A stretch of DNA of 64,000 bases from Cloeon dipterum (lineage: Eukaryota > Arthropoda > Insecta > Ephemeroptera > Baetidae). The position numbers and the translations under genes were made by a program. The DNA lies in NCBI RefSeq assembly GCF_949628265.1, contig NC_088786.1, forward strand, positions 28,169,681 through 28,233,680, given 5' to 3'. The notes under the pieces are model-generated. The model ran no database searches, was not told the DNA's origin, and was given only the letters and a program-made list of their open reading frames with translations. Positions 1 through 13,742 of the stretch are shown one piece after another. Position 1 is the first letter of the stretch, and each line of letters begins with the position of its first letter.

Positions 1-3000
1 TCAGTTTCCAAAAAGCGTTAGTGCACTGCCCTCATCTCGCGGAGCAAGGAAATATCGTGGATAATCACCTAGGTTCACGCACCACTTAACTGAACGCACA
101 ATCCGAATAACCAACTATTGAAATTGCAAGCACGTTTGCCGGCTAATTGCGGTCCGAGACAGCATTCTTAATATCGGTCATTATCGCACCTGAGTGAGAC
201 AAAGCAATTTAAGCGGCTGATTTAAATAAGAATTTGTGGTACCGGGTCCGAGCCTATATAAGCAAGAGACGAATCACGCACGTGATGTGCACACCGCAAG
301 GCGAGGACCGCGAGTGATACCATAATACTAACTCACTCACTCACTAGCAACTGGCCTGACGTCACTGCCCCACCAGAACGTACAGAAACTCGGAACCAAA
401 GGCTTAAATTTCACCTTTCGCATATTACCTTCGATGTTTGTTCCCTGGAAAATCTTAAATTAATAATCAATATGTCTTATCCATTTTTTTCAGACCTAAA
501 CGGAGATAGTGTGTTTATATGAGCACGTGTTTTATGACCAAATTTGTTTTATTATATTTGTATTCGTTTTCATTAAATGAATGAAAGTCTCATTGAAATA
601 GCTGTTTATTAAAAAAATATATTATTTTAGTTAAGGTCCAAAAAGATATTAAAAACTGACACTATCCTATACACCAAATGATCGAGTTAGTTTTGCCGAA
701 TATAATGAAGACGAGATGATATTATTTTTAGACAAAAAATAGGATTTCTTAACATTGTACACCCATCAAAAGTTATCGAGATTTATTGTCATAAGAACCT
801 GCTGTATTAATTAAACTTTTTATAAACTGGCTTGTAGAGAATTTAAATTTAATATTATGATATATCAAGATGGTCAATTTTGTTAAATCATTGTTTTCAA
901 TTGAAAACATTTGTTCTTTATTCTTGCTAGTGATCAAAGCAATAACTTTTGAAATATCAAAATGTAACAAAAGTTGTACACAATTAATCAAATAACTTCA
1001 AAAACGATTAATCTCATTTTACAGCAATTTCTCTCCGCACTGAGCCATCAACGTAGCAAGTTAATTGATTACAATCAATCACTTCTTTTCATTAAATTGT
1101 CGTGTCGCTTGATCGTTCTAAATTACTGCAAACATATTGCAAGCAAATTTAAGTGAAGGAACAAATTTGCGTAAAGAAATTAAATTTTAAATTCAATTCT
1201 GGAAGTAGACTATAGGTTTTTTTTTAATAAACTAAATGACATGCAAATAAAAGGCACTGGTTATTAATTTGAAATATATTTAAAAGCCACCTTGGGTTCA
1301 ATTAGAGACGCCCTTTATGTTAGTAATTACGCTGTGCAATGTAGCATTAATGGGCCCAGCGGCAAACATAAAAGACGCGCCGAGAGAATAGAGCTGCAGC
1401 GTTTGATTCGAGAGCTAATTGAAAAGCGCAATGGAAATTAATCGTACGCCTCACGCGCCGTGGTGCAAAATAAATTCGCAAGGAATCAAATCTCCACTAC
1501 CTTGGTCAACGTCTGTCTGTCTGCCAAAGCAAAAAGAATGGGGAAATTGGTGCGCAACCTTGCCTTTTAAGGTGCTCACTTTGCCTTTGTGCGCGACGGC
1601 GGTCCCCTCTTTGCTCTCGCTAGCTGCGCGCAAAAAATGCATAACGTTAAATAATTATATATTGCTCTCAACATATACATGAAAAGTGCTTGAATGCACG
1701 TATATGTATATACAGGTTGGCCATTTGTACTTCGAAAAGCAGGCACGCACCACCAGGAAACTGATCGACCTTGGCCAACAGCAAGCCCGCCGTTTCTCTG
1801 CAGCATGATGCTATTAGCATTAAATAAATATGACGAGATCCCGCGTGTGAATTATAATCCCTGAAGTGATTTGGTAAACAGAGGATTACACTAAGCGTGG
1901 CATTGATTGAATCGCCATAATATATACTCTAACATTTCCATTTCAACAAAAAAAAAGCATTGGAAAAGAATAATTGAGAGAACAAGTTTTTAATTAAACG
2001 ATTTTCGACTTCGCTACAAATTAGATAAAAAAAATCTAGCCAAAAAGGTGCAGATTTTTATGGTAAACACCGACGACGAACAATTTACAAGAAATATGTT
2101 GGAGTAGAAGTATAATAATATATTATATATTATGCTATTTTTGTAATAATCATTTTTGTTTGATTATTTGTCAAAGTGATGTTATAATAATTACAATATT
2201 CTCGTAAGGGAATTTTGGAATACACTACAGGTTTACACAATTTTGAGAGCTATTAAATAAACAATGAAAAGATGAAGTGGCAAAATTAATAGTTTTATTT
2301 TGAAGATTGAGATTAGGAGAGAAATTATTAGTTCTGATAAGATATTTTCAATTAACAATTATGTCCATAGTAAAAACACTATCATTTTTTAACCTTTTTA
2401 AATTCTTCACGGTACTTGCACAAGGAAGACGCCCAAAGGGGCAGCTAATCCTTTTATAATATATGTAGGAATTCCGATATCACGGGGCTGTGCGAGTAGT
2501 AAATTGGTCCGTGATCTGCGCTAATTTGCCTCATGCACAACCTTAATGGGCATGGGTGATTATAAAATTGCTCTCATCACTGTTCTGATCTCGGCTTGAT
2601 CTTCCTGATCTGCGCATACTAAATGAAAACTGTGGATGAGAGCACAGGAACTGCGCGTCGAGTGTTCAAAGCGCTCACGTGAGCTAACCGAACGGTTACC
2701 ATGTAATTATTGCACGCGCCTATGGGCACAACAGGATTGTAAAAATAATAAGATTGTCCACCCTTCCCACCTTGAAAAGCCGTCCAAAATAAATGTACAG
2801 CCGAAGAGCTCCCTAGGAAATTTGCAAATATATCGCAAGCCGCGCAGCAATGTTTTTGTGTCTGCATGGCCACATCTACGTGCTTGTTTTGTGTTCAGAA
2901 ACCCAAGATGCAGCAGTCAACAAGATTTAATTGGGCGTGAAAACAGCTTATTTTTCCGAGACAGTCTGAGTGGATGAGAAAGAGAAGAGAGAACCAGTGG

Positions 3001-6000
3001 GTGGTCTTTCGCTGCGCGGCGAGATTAATTGTTACTTTAACACAGGCGGAATGCATCCGTAGCAGCGCCCTGTGTTTGACTCCATTTGGGAGCGTAATTG
3101 GGCTGCTCTAATGAAATTAAGAGAGTTCCGGTGAAATCAAGCTACTCCTAACATAGTCCTAATATAGAATAATTCTGTGTCCTCTCTCTACACGAACGAA
3201 TAATGAAATATTATCTTTTTGATTACAATATTTGTCCTAATGAAAAATGTTTATTATTATTGCTTAGGATCTTTATGGTAACCATAATATTTTTTTCAAT
3301 TTTTTATATAATTTTGAAGGGAATTGTGTTATTGAGACTTAGGTTAATTCTGGTAAAGATCTGGGTGAAGAGTCTTAAGTTTTTTTTTCTTATTTTTTAT
3401 AGGTCATGTCACTTACAACAGCGAGCTGAACGAAAAAATGAAAGAAAAATTTTAATACATCGAACTCTCAGACGTCAAAACGAAATTCACTTCTCAATTT
3501 TTGTCCCAAATTAACGCTCTCGAATAAGAGGCTGAGGATAAAAACAGCGAAAAACGGTTACTTTGATCGATAATTTTAGAGTGCACGAGATGGAAGGATT
3601 TGTTAATATCGGTCACGAGACACGGAATCATCCTCTCTTTTATGGCTTTATTATCAAAACAACGGTACCGCGCACAATCATATAAAGCTCAAACTTAAGC
3701 AGAGTTTCGAACAAACAAGCCTTTCAGCATATTAGCCGCATTTAAGACAGACTTTCAAGCGTGAAAAGCGCACCAAGTTTGGCCCTAAGAGTTTTATTGC
3801 TATTTGCATACGACGAGTACACGAAAACGATTTTACTTTTTTTCCGTTCACAGCATCTTGAGCCTCTCGTGTGTTGAAATAAGAGTTATTTACTAGGAAA
3901 CCGACCTTGGCGTGGCATGAAAATAAATTTTGTCGAAGAGCGACACTCTTCATCAAGCCCATGCGCGCGTGCTGACGGGAAAACCTGCGCGGTGTATTTT
4001 TGGCATTTTTAATTGTATTCCATTCAAAAGGCGCGCAGCGATGTGTGAATTTTATAATGACATGTGATCCACGTGCTGAATGCGTTTCAGTGGAATCAAA
4101 AGAGTGACGAAGTATTCACCAAGAGACGCGCCTCGCACCTACCATAATGAGCGCTGCGCTGCTCGATTCCACAGAATAAATGACGCGCAACACGGGGGCA
4201 TCGCTTTCTCATACACAAGGTGTAATATTAGACTTTATATCACTCGCGCGGCGACCCTATACCGCGGTTGCATTTCTCTGCTGCACAGTGAAAATGAATC
4301 GTGCGTCGGCTCCTTGCACACAAAAGCGAGTGAGTCTGGAAATAATGGATTCAGCACCGTGCAGACTGTATAATTCTGCGTAATTGCCCCCGCTGGCCGT
4401 GCAGTCCAGACGCAAGTCGGGGAAGTAGAAAATCACAGCAGCCGCTCTTACTATACTCTGACTGAGTCTGCACTTTTGTCTCGAGAGGAACTGGGAGCGT
4501 GCAAAATACGAGACTGTATTATTTTCAAGATAGAGCGATCAAAATTTGAACGCTCCAACGATATATTTATTCCACCATATTATCTGTTCCAAATTATTTA
4601 TGTGCCTCGCAAAACTAATTGATTCACAACATTTCTTTATTGGAAATGGAAGGACGGCTCCAGGAAAATCAGGGTAGCAGAGGAAACCAAAAAGTGAGAA
4701 AGGAAATGTGTCACGATGAGGAAAAAATCAAAATAATTTAGTGTAATGGTGTGCGGTGCATGCACGGATGTAAATTTTTGCAAACTTTCATTCTTTCAAA
4801 GTCAGCAGAGCAAAGGCACTATCATTTTTCATATTATGAATATTTATGCAGGAAGCGTTCAATCTGTCTTTCTTTTTAAAATCTCCTAATTTTATTTTTT
4901 TATTTTTTTTAAAAAGACAACATCTTGAATGTCATTTATATCTTTTTGGCTTTTGGCACATAAAATAGTGTTTTGCATACTGTAAGCTTAAATTATGTTG
5001 ATAATTCTAAAATTATCAGGCTGCTCTAGAGGAGGAATCGATATTTTGAGCTGATCCTCATTGGACCAGCACAGCACAGAAGCTGAGTGGTCACGCACGC
5101 ACTCAGTCGAAGTAAGAAGGAGAATTGCTCTTGGGATGACAAAGTGAATTATACGAAATAAATTGACAAGAGCAGCAGCTGGCGCTCGAGAGCGTCTGAT
5201 TCGACTTGAGAACGCAGAACAAAGTGTTGCGTCAAGTGGCATTTATTCACTACAACAAGAGCAGTCCAATTATATCTTTGCAATTCACAACGATGGGAAA
5301 ATGCCAACAACAAAGTAACGTTGGATGCTCCAATGGTAAAAGGCTCGAACATCGTCTCAGTTTAGGTATTTCAAGGCAGTGTTTCAATTCGCAAGATTGG
5401 ATCTGAAGTTTAATGGCACGATTTCATTTTTACGCTCCAGAGCTTCTTGTGCACACAATTCCTCGCCTTCGCCGTTGAAAACTTAATTCGGTCATAGCGG
5501 ATGGATTAATTAAATTAGTTAAGGCGTTGGAGAGACGCGTTATGTGGATATTTCGCTGCTAATGCGGCGTTTGCAGGCTGGAACACAGGTGCTGTCCGCT
5601 GATTGCTGTACTTATTAACACTTAAGTGCGTGTGTTTCATCTAAGCGAGAGCAAACCCACGCCACATGTGCTGTCTGGGAGACAAAAGTGCTAATTAAAC
5701 TAATTGCACTCTAACACAGAGTGACAACACAGAGCATGCTTTTGTTTACGTCTTGCTGCCTTCAAGGGAACAACAATCAGTCGGATTTAAAAAGGTTTGA
5801 AACTTCTGACCATAGAGATTTTTTTGTCTCTATACGAGTAGAAAGTGCAGTGTGGTTTCAGCATTCGCTTGCCAAATTAACAAACTGTACTGCAATAGAG
5901 ATTGCACCCATGTTATTGTTTTTGGTTATAAAACGATATTGCCTCTTTTCAAAAATCAGTCTCTGCGACTATTTAAGGACCGAAGGAGAAAGTCGCACTT

Positions 6001-9000
6001 TTTTTCGAAAGGAAATTAAATGTGCCATATAAAAGAATATTTCGCTTAAATTCAGCGAGTAAGCAGCCACTTAAGGAGCACTAAAGTAATTTACGATTAA
6101 GCCCGCGGCCATTGCACAAATTGACGTTGCGAGATGTGGAATAAGATATTGTGATAGAATGCCTTCCGGCAACGCGAAACTCAATTGGCTCACTGCATGT
6201 GTCGCACAAAACTATCTGCGATTCTTAAAACAAAGTGTTTTCCATAGTACTGTCGGCAGACGGATTCCAAAATTTCATTCATTTCCTGGATGGTAAAAAT
6301 AATCAGATTTTTGCCTCGTTGAGCAAAACATGACTGGATAGATTTTATATTAATATATTTTCACACTTTGAGTGTGTATAGCATAGAGGTGAATCTGACG
6401 GTACGAGCATAAAATTTTCTTAAAGAAATTTAAAGAGGAAAAAAAGCAAATTGAAACTAAGATATTTTTTAAAAGAACGTTGTTAAGTTTCTGCAATTTT
6501 AATCCTAAAGGTGTGTGCGTGATATTCTTCACCTTCATCCTTACAGAATTTTAAACTGCCTCTCCCTTCTCACTCCAGCAGAGATGATTCTTCTCCCATT
6601 GAGACCGGTTTGGTTGGTTGGAGTTGCCATCTTTCGAGAGAAGCGAAAACAAACTCGTGATTTTCTACAGAGGTTTTGAGATCTTGCCACCAGTGTCTTT
6701 ACCGAGTTGAGGATTTTTTCTCATTACTTTTAGAGCAGCTATAAATATAGTAGATTATTGCATTCAGACATTCTTATGTCATCTAAATATATCAAAGACG
6801 ACAGCTTTACATTATTTATGGTCTAAACTAATTGAAACAAATTAAATCGCTTCAAACCGAATAATTTTTTCCAAAAAAAGCAAAAAATATTGATCACAGC
6901 TAGAGTACTTCATTTTATTATATAGTTAATCACTATAGCGCGTCGTAATAAAACTTCTCGCCTGTCAATTAGATCCAACACAGACTGTCAACATCACAAA
7001 TATTTAGACGTTTATCTCAAAATTTATTACCTCCGTTCTTATGAATAGGCCGTCCCACATTTCAATCCTACGCTATAGGCGCAACGAAAATGCTTTTTAA
7101 TTTACGAAACGGAGGCATTTAAAGCAATAAATCGCACGTCGGCGGCATAATGTTTGGATTGAATGGAGATTCACAGCAGCAAATTAAGTAGGGCGCGTCG
7201 TCGGAGTTAATGGGCCATTTGTCGGCGGATCTCAACGGCCTTCCTTGTCTCAGTCAGGTGGAGCTAGCTGTGAAAATTATTCTGGCGCGAATTATGTCAC
7301 CAAACCTGCACGTTGTCCTGGTCAAGGCTGTTAACGCTACCAAACGCGAGGGACAGCGCAAGCAGTGGGCGCCGACCAAAATAATATGGCAATGAATATG
7401 GAAAGTTTGGCACCAAACAAATGCGCAATATGATACATGATTTATTTTGTATGACAAAAACCAGTAATAAAAATGTATATGTTCTAAAAAATTATCGTTT
7501 TAGATCAATTTAAAAATGTTGCCTATATGAGGTACAGGTGAATTAAGTTTCTGTTTATGAGCATTAATTTTTTGCGCTATCTTTGATTTTTTTACCAGCC
7601 AGTGTCTTTTGCACAGCCAGCACACCACGTCAACTGGCTCCTTGCAATCTGAGCGTCTCATTCTAAACACTTCCCCTAACCTAAATTACGACAAACCGAC
7701 GCACCACCACTTACGCAGCTCGAATTTCAGCACGCTATGTCTCTGCAACGGACCGATAAGAGAGACGCCGGTGCAGAGAGCGAGTCCCCCACATGGGCCC
7801 ACTTGCTTTTTGCCCGGCATCATCAGGATATCATCACAACCAAAAAGCATGTGTTTGCGTTGTTTCCAACAGGATTATTACCATCATCATCATGAGCGCC
7901 AGCCTCTTTCTTTTTCAATTTCGTCATGGCGTTTTTGCCTCCACGATCGTCATTAAACCATATTCCTCGGCTGTGATCATTATGCATGCTTCGACTCGCC
8001 AGAGCGTAACCTGGACCACAACTTTTTCATCGTATAGACTTAATCATTAGGCTGCATGTTGATGACCGTAAAATAAATATCTCAACAGTTTTAATGGAAG
8101 CAAAAAGTGCGACAGCCAAAATGTGCAACTGCGGTTTTACATTGCTAATTGCTTGAATTCAAGCTTCTAATACCATTCTTTTTTAATATTCAACAAAAAG
8201 TTGGGTGGGAATTTTTAACCGCGGACAACCTTTTTATTTCTAATTGAACCAATCACATATTAACATCACAAAAACCTGCCTATATCACGGAGAAAGAAGC
8301 AAAAATATATAATATGATCGATATGATCCCTTTCCAGACGGCTGACCCAGCAGTCAACTCGACGGGTAGACTCAAGTACTATTTCGTGTCTTGCTTCAAG
8401 TACAAAGAGCAATAAATCGAGCGTAATTCAGCAGAACCGATATGAAATTGTTCCACAAGAACAGTTATTTTACACAACAATAAATCTAATCCAGCGAGCA
8501 ACAAGTGATACTGGTATATATTCCTGCGAGCGTCCTCGAAAAGCTGCTTGCGTGCATGCTCTCGTCGAGAGTGTGTGTTAGTTAGTAGAGAGCGAGAACA
8601 CAGCATCCACGTCGCGTCTAATTGCGATATAAATCAATTTGCCGGTGCCGCGAACATGGACCACTTTAGGTATGCAGTATCCTGCGAACTGATAAATCTA
8701 CCTCTGGCTGTCTATTTGGATAGACGCTTCCTTGCCAGGCAGGTTTTATCTCAGACGCGGTGATAGCAGAGAATGTCAATTTTTGCAACTCACTGCAGAG
8801 GAACACACACGCCGTGCAAACGAACCGACCCAAATCGACAAATTAGCAGTACCTTTGAATCTGGCCTACGTGAGCATTAAAGAGCTCGAATCCTTTTAAA
8901 TCATAATTTTTCGCCTCTTCATCGTGAGTAATTTTAATGTTGAAAATGAATTATGTTCAATTGTGGTTCGCAATAGTGTGATCCAAAACGTTTGGAACTT

Positions 9001-9229
9001 AATTACTAATAACGTAATGATATTTTAAACGCTACAAAAAAACCAATTTTGTCTGTTTCTTTTCGCCTTTTTTAGAAAACTTTCAAAAATCGATGCATAT
9101 AAAAATATCCAATGACGCAGTTGCTCACTTCCATTTTAGACAGAGTGCTCAAAAATTGCAAATTCGCCAAGGTCATCAAAATTTATGGTAAAACATTCAA
9201 GAGAGAAAAGTAAATTTTTAAAATCCTAC
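1..9229. other. Gene-free AT-rich stretch
   Basis: I find no convincing protein-coding exon here on either strand. Open frames are short, have no recognisable family signature and are not bounded by good splice sites. The stretch is AT-rich with many A/T runs. It may be intron or downstream sequence of the minus-strand gene whose candidate first exon ends at 9230. A TATA-type promoter near 255 is listed separately. Confidence 0.6.
255..290 (+). promoter_or_regulatory. Possible TATA-type core promoter with E-box
   Basis: TATATAAG lies at 255-262 in a locally GC-richer context, with a CACGTG E-box at 279-284 close to where transcription would start (about 25-30 bp downstream). No coding exon follows within several kilobases, so this is only a sequence match. 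It could drive a noncoding first exon or be chance. Confidence 0.25.
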
Positions 9230-9395
9230 CTGCAGCGGCGTTTAAGGTGGACGCTTCCGAGTTGTGTCTATGGAGGGTGCGAGGGCTAGGGGGTGGCTTG
9301 TGTATGGGCAACGTCTGCATCAGCTGGTGTTGATCAGCGGCGCTGACCCGATCTTGGGGCTCGAGGGCCGCGGCCGCGCGGCCCGACATCACCAT
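9230..9395 (-). CDS. Candidate first coding exon of an unidentified gene (partial)
   Basis: On the minus strand an ATG at 9395 (a second in-frame ATG at 9389) opens 55 codons that end at a good splice donor, CTGCAG|GTAGGA, at 9230/9229. The exon is GC-rich in an AT-rich setting. The peptide is polar, with an alanine run, a proline-rich patch (HKPPPSPRTL) and an R-x-x-S-like site (HRHNSE), as in the disordered N-terminus of a regulatory protein. A possible 3' splice site (TTCTCAG) lies about 30 bp upstream of the ATG, so a noncoding exon may precede it. No following exon was found between 1 and 9229, so the gene would have very long introns or continue outside the window. I do not recognise the family. 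It could instead be a CpG-rich promoter fragment that is open by chance. Confidence 0.42.
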
Positions 9396-12300
9396 TCTTG
9401 CTTCGGCTTACTCCGTCGAACACTGAGAAGCTAGTGAACCCGGAGTCAGTCGCAGTCGATCCACCCGCCGCGCTGCACCGCGATCAACGCCTGCCAACAC
9501 ACATAATACCGAACGGAGATAAGCCAGCACTTTCATCGCCAAAATCGCTTTGCGAGTTGGCCGAGAGACTTTAATGGCCGGCCAAGGTGACGCACTCTTG
9601 TTGGCAAGAATCAGTCACCTTATTACGGGATAATCGGGCCGGCGTGAGTCGATTGGGGAAAATTGAAAACAAGAATGCATCATGCCAAGGAAAACTTTAG
9701 GACTGATGGTGAAATCGAGGATGTTAGGAAATTTATTCTAAAGGGTCAAAAATTCATTGCATGGATAGATTTCGTCAGAATTGAAATAGTTCTCGAATTC
9801 TCAAGTATCACTATTAAGAAATATAGAGAGGGCATGAAAGAAGAGTCGCGCACAATACGAAGTTTGTGAAAAATAAAATGTTGTGCAATGGCTTAAGTCC
9901 AAAAGCGTACAGAAACCCAGGAAGGGAGAGACAAAGAATCGTAAACAGGAGAGCGTGTCATATGAACTGATAATTTAGGGCCTCCAATTGATATTGCCTT
10001 GAATGCAGATTAAAATGAAGACGATTGTTATCAGTGACATGCATTAATATCAAATTTCGTTGTTCTTGTTGCCTACAAGATAAGCCAATTTTAAGGACTT
10101 AAACCGTGTTACTGTTTTCCATTAAAAGGTCAGTTACTCTTTTTTAGTTAGGTGCAGAACGCAACTACAGCACAATCGTACGCACGATCCCAAAAATTTA
10201 GCCATGCTTTCCAAAACTCTAGAAAATGTTCAGTAAAAATTTCTTTCTGGTTCAACTATTTACTCATTTGTTTTCCATGTCCATTCTAAATTATTGCACA
10301 AAATTTTATATCTACAATTTTCAGTTCAATTATTCGACAAAACATTAACAAGCTGAGATGAACGAATAAGTTTGATAAAATCGGGACACTTCTTGAATGC
10401 ACGCAGTCATGCTTTTTGATACAGATTTAACTGTTTTTCCGGTTATTTGACTTTGCAAGTTGACTTATAAAATTAACTAAATTCTATAGCAGCTTTTTAA
10501 TTTCTAAAGAGATTTTCAATAATTTAAACCCACACATACAGGTATTAACTACTGAGTTTTACCTGCAGCAGAAATTATTTTGCCCAGCTATAAACCTTAC
10601 AACCCAGCAAAAATTCCTTAACACAGCATCATCCAATTTTGCCACAGCACGTAGAGCAATTAAAACCTGTTTACTTTGCACGCGACCCATACAAGCGGCA
10701 GGAAAATGCAGACAATAATAAAAGATGCGTGGTAAAACTACAGTATATTATTTGCAAGCAAAAGGCCATTGAGACCCACGTGAAATTCAAATTGACTCGA
10801 ACCGCCTCTTTTAATAGCCCCACACAGAAACTCAAAAGAAACCCTGTTTGCGCGGCTCTAGCAAGGCAACAACTACCACCTGCAACCATAGAATTAACCT
10901 GCTGCCGGAGAATTTATAATAGCACCGCCGCCAATTAAATCGCTCTTTCCTAAATAATGTCTGCAGCAGCGTGGGCTACCGCCGCGTCAAAGCAGAAAAC
11001 GATTTTCCGACACCCACTTCATATACATATAACGAGAAGCAAAACGCTCACCTGAAACCTGAACCAAAATACTCTGATGACGTCGCTGGGGCAAGAAATA
11101 AATAGCCCACGAGATGCTGAATTTTAATAACAATCGAGCGTATAATTCGCACAGACAAAGTGCGTATCACTGCACATTTCTTTGTTCCCGGCGCGGTGTA
11201 ATGTATGCAACGTGCAGAGGCCGACCCGACTATGGAACCCCCACCTAGCTTTGGGCTTCTTTTCTGCGTGTCTTGTCTGCTTTCGCCTTCCGAAAAAGGC
11301 AACGGTCCCTTGGAAAAGGCGCAGAGATGTTCTACAAGCAACCTGTTGGCCGACTGGTGACGTTTTTGCTGCACAACCCACCTTTCTTTATAATACGAGT
11401 TCTTGCTGCTTTACTTGTGCTTTGCATCGCGGCTCTGAGAATTATTATTATTACTTGAGATTATACGCTTCCACCAAGACTGCAATCCTGTCTTGCCGCT
11501 CTTTCGTTTTTTTCCTCAAAGCACTCAACCTACATAAAATATAATCCTTATATTTCTTGCTTGGATATCAACACATTTTAAGCGAAAATTCTGTCAATTT
11601 AATTTCAGAAACCAAAAGTCAGTTGATTTATTTGAGTGAGAAATTTCGAAACGGCAATGCTTGTTTAAAATTTTCTTCCTGACCCTCGCATTAGCTTATA
11701 GCCCACTGGGGATTCATAACTTCAATCGAGGTTAGCGTGTATTGGCACGATTTAAATCAAAAATTTAATATCCCTTACCGTCAAAAACAAACTTGATCAC
11801 GCAGAGTTGAAAGAGCACCTTCAGCAAGGAATGCTGCGTGTTTTAGTCCTGCAGCCGTTGTGGCAAAGGAATGTGGCACTTTCGCGCAGTCATCCAGTGT
11901 CTGTGCCCTGACACCACCAACAATACACACACGGGCATCAACACACAGGTCACATCGCAAATGTCACCTGCCAAACAACAATAAGCTCATATATAAGCCT
12001 TTCAAAATCCAGCAAATTTAGTGTCCGGCGTTGGAACTAAGCTTGAATATTTTTTAACGAAATAAACCACGACATATTGGTTTGCGGCATCCAAACTTGA
12101 AGAAAATTTAAAATATGTAGTTTCTTTTGCTGGATTTTTAGTGAAAAGAGAATAGAGAGGAATGCCGCTACCTGCTTCGCAGACGTTTGAGAGAGACTGA
12201 TTTGATCCTGTGATTCACTTGAAATTTTCCACCCTCCTCTCCATCCTTCGACGTTTGGATCAGGCCGCCAGTTCTTAATCTTGCCTGCGTCTTCTCTCCC

Positions 12301-13742
12301 CTCTACAAAGCCATCCGCCCCTTTGCAGCAAATTCAATGAGCCTGCAACACACGCCGCTCTTGCCTCACAATAAAAAGAGAGGTAGGGTCATTGGCGCGC
12401 ACACCTTACATCAGCGTCTGTAACGAGTGCGAGCGAGCGAGTGTACTCACTCAGGTAAAAGGGTCGAGATTTCCTGTTTTTGTTGAAATATTTTTAGCTT
12501 AATCGGCTTCATCTTAAAGATGTTAGTAAATTTTCATGTATGATATATGTCAACGCTTATCCTTATTTGCTAAAACCTGCTGTGTAATTATAGTCACATA
12601 TTAAAACAATGCATGTTTCTGAAATTTCAAATTGAGCGTTCAATTATTTTGTCCTAGGTATAGCAATTTTTATCTTCCTTCCACGTCATTTTGCTACCTT
12701 TGTTAAATGCCTGAAGGGCAAAGGAAAATCAAAGGAGGTTTAATAGAGGCAGTGCATTATATGTTTTACAGTACTTGAGCAATCTCACAACCCAATGACC
12801 GCTATCTGCACTTGTCTTTGCGAATGTGAATCAGAACTAGACAACTATGCACTCACTCATTTCACGACATCTTTAATTTCAAATCCAGATCATAATACAA
12901 TATAGCCTGTTGCTAATGTGTAGCACTAAGGACATATTCTGCTATTGCTAGTGGTTTATAAATTTGCACTCAAGTCAGCGCACAGCACACACGATAATAA
13001 AACTGTTATGGAAATATTGCTTGGAATAAAATTACCATTATTAATTACCTCAGTGCTTGCTTCTAGCATTTATTCAGAGCAATAAAATAATTCATAGGGC
13101 AAGTACAGATTCTTCAGTGGACTATTAGCATAATATCCATCATTTTTATATTTTATTGCTTACATTAATATTATTAATATTTTTCTTGCCCTTCATTAAC
13201 CATTTTTTCTTGATACAAAATGGTTCTGAAAAGATCTTTTTTATATGAATTCTGAAATAAAATAAAAACGCAACAACAAAAGTGAGCTTCTTGCTTTTAG
13301 TTCATAATCTGCTGAAGGCAGCTAACTGCATTTAGTGAGCCCTGGACTATGAGATTCAGTTATAATGATAGAAAAGGTCTTTGATGCGAAAGACTTTTCC
13401 TGACTAATGGTTCATAAAATTTAGAGTTTAAATAATTTATGTTGTGCCAACCATGTTTAAGTTCTTTTAGAATTAAGACCCATACAACACATAGTAGTTC
13501 TGTTATGAATTCATACACACTTGTCTTTAAAGGTATAAATTTAACTTACAATAAGCACCATAATTATGCATGTAATAATATCAAAATATGGGACAGCCAA
13601 CCTCAAGTTTCGACATAAGACATTCATATATGCCAAAGGCAATCAAAAACTTTTGAATTTGTGAATACCAATTAAATCATTACCAGAAAAGAGAAAATAC
13701 AAAATAATGAACTGAGGAAAAAATTGTCCAATCAAAGTCTTA
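9396..13742. other. Intergenic region with scattered splice-like sites
   Basis: No coding exon is supported. 9396-9600 is GC-rich and could be promoter or 5' UTR of the exon at 9230-9395. Isolated good donors occur on the minus strand at 11053 (TTTCAG|GTGAGC) and near 12178 (GAAGCAG|GTAGCG), and on the plus strand near 12453 (CTCAG|GTAAAA). These may mark noncoding first exons, but nothing else supports them. The rest is AT-rich filler. Confidence 0.45.

Noticed and set aside
7609-8050. Plus-strand ORFs of 115 and 85 codons
   Set aside because: Low-complexity histidine/serine-rich translation with no splice context or similarity.
11048-11544. Overlapping ORFs of 85-120 codons on both strands
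   Set aside because: No family signature and both strands open in the same place, as expected of GC-richer noncoding DNA. A good donor at 11053 is noted, but no coding exon can be defined.
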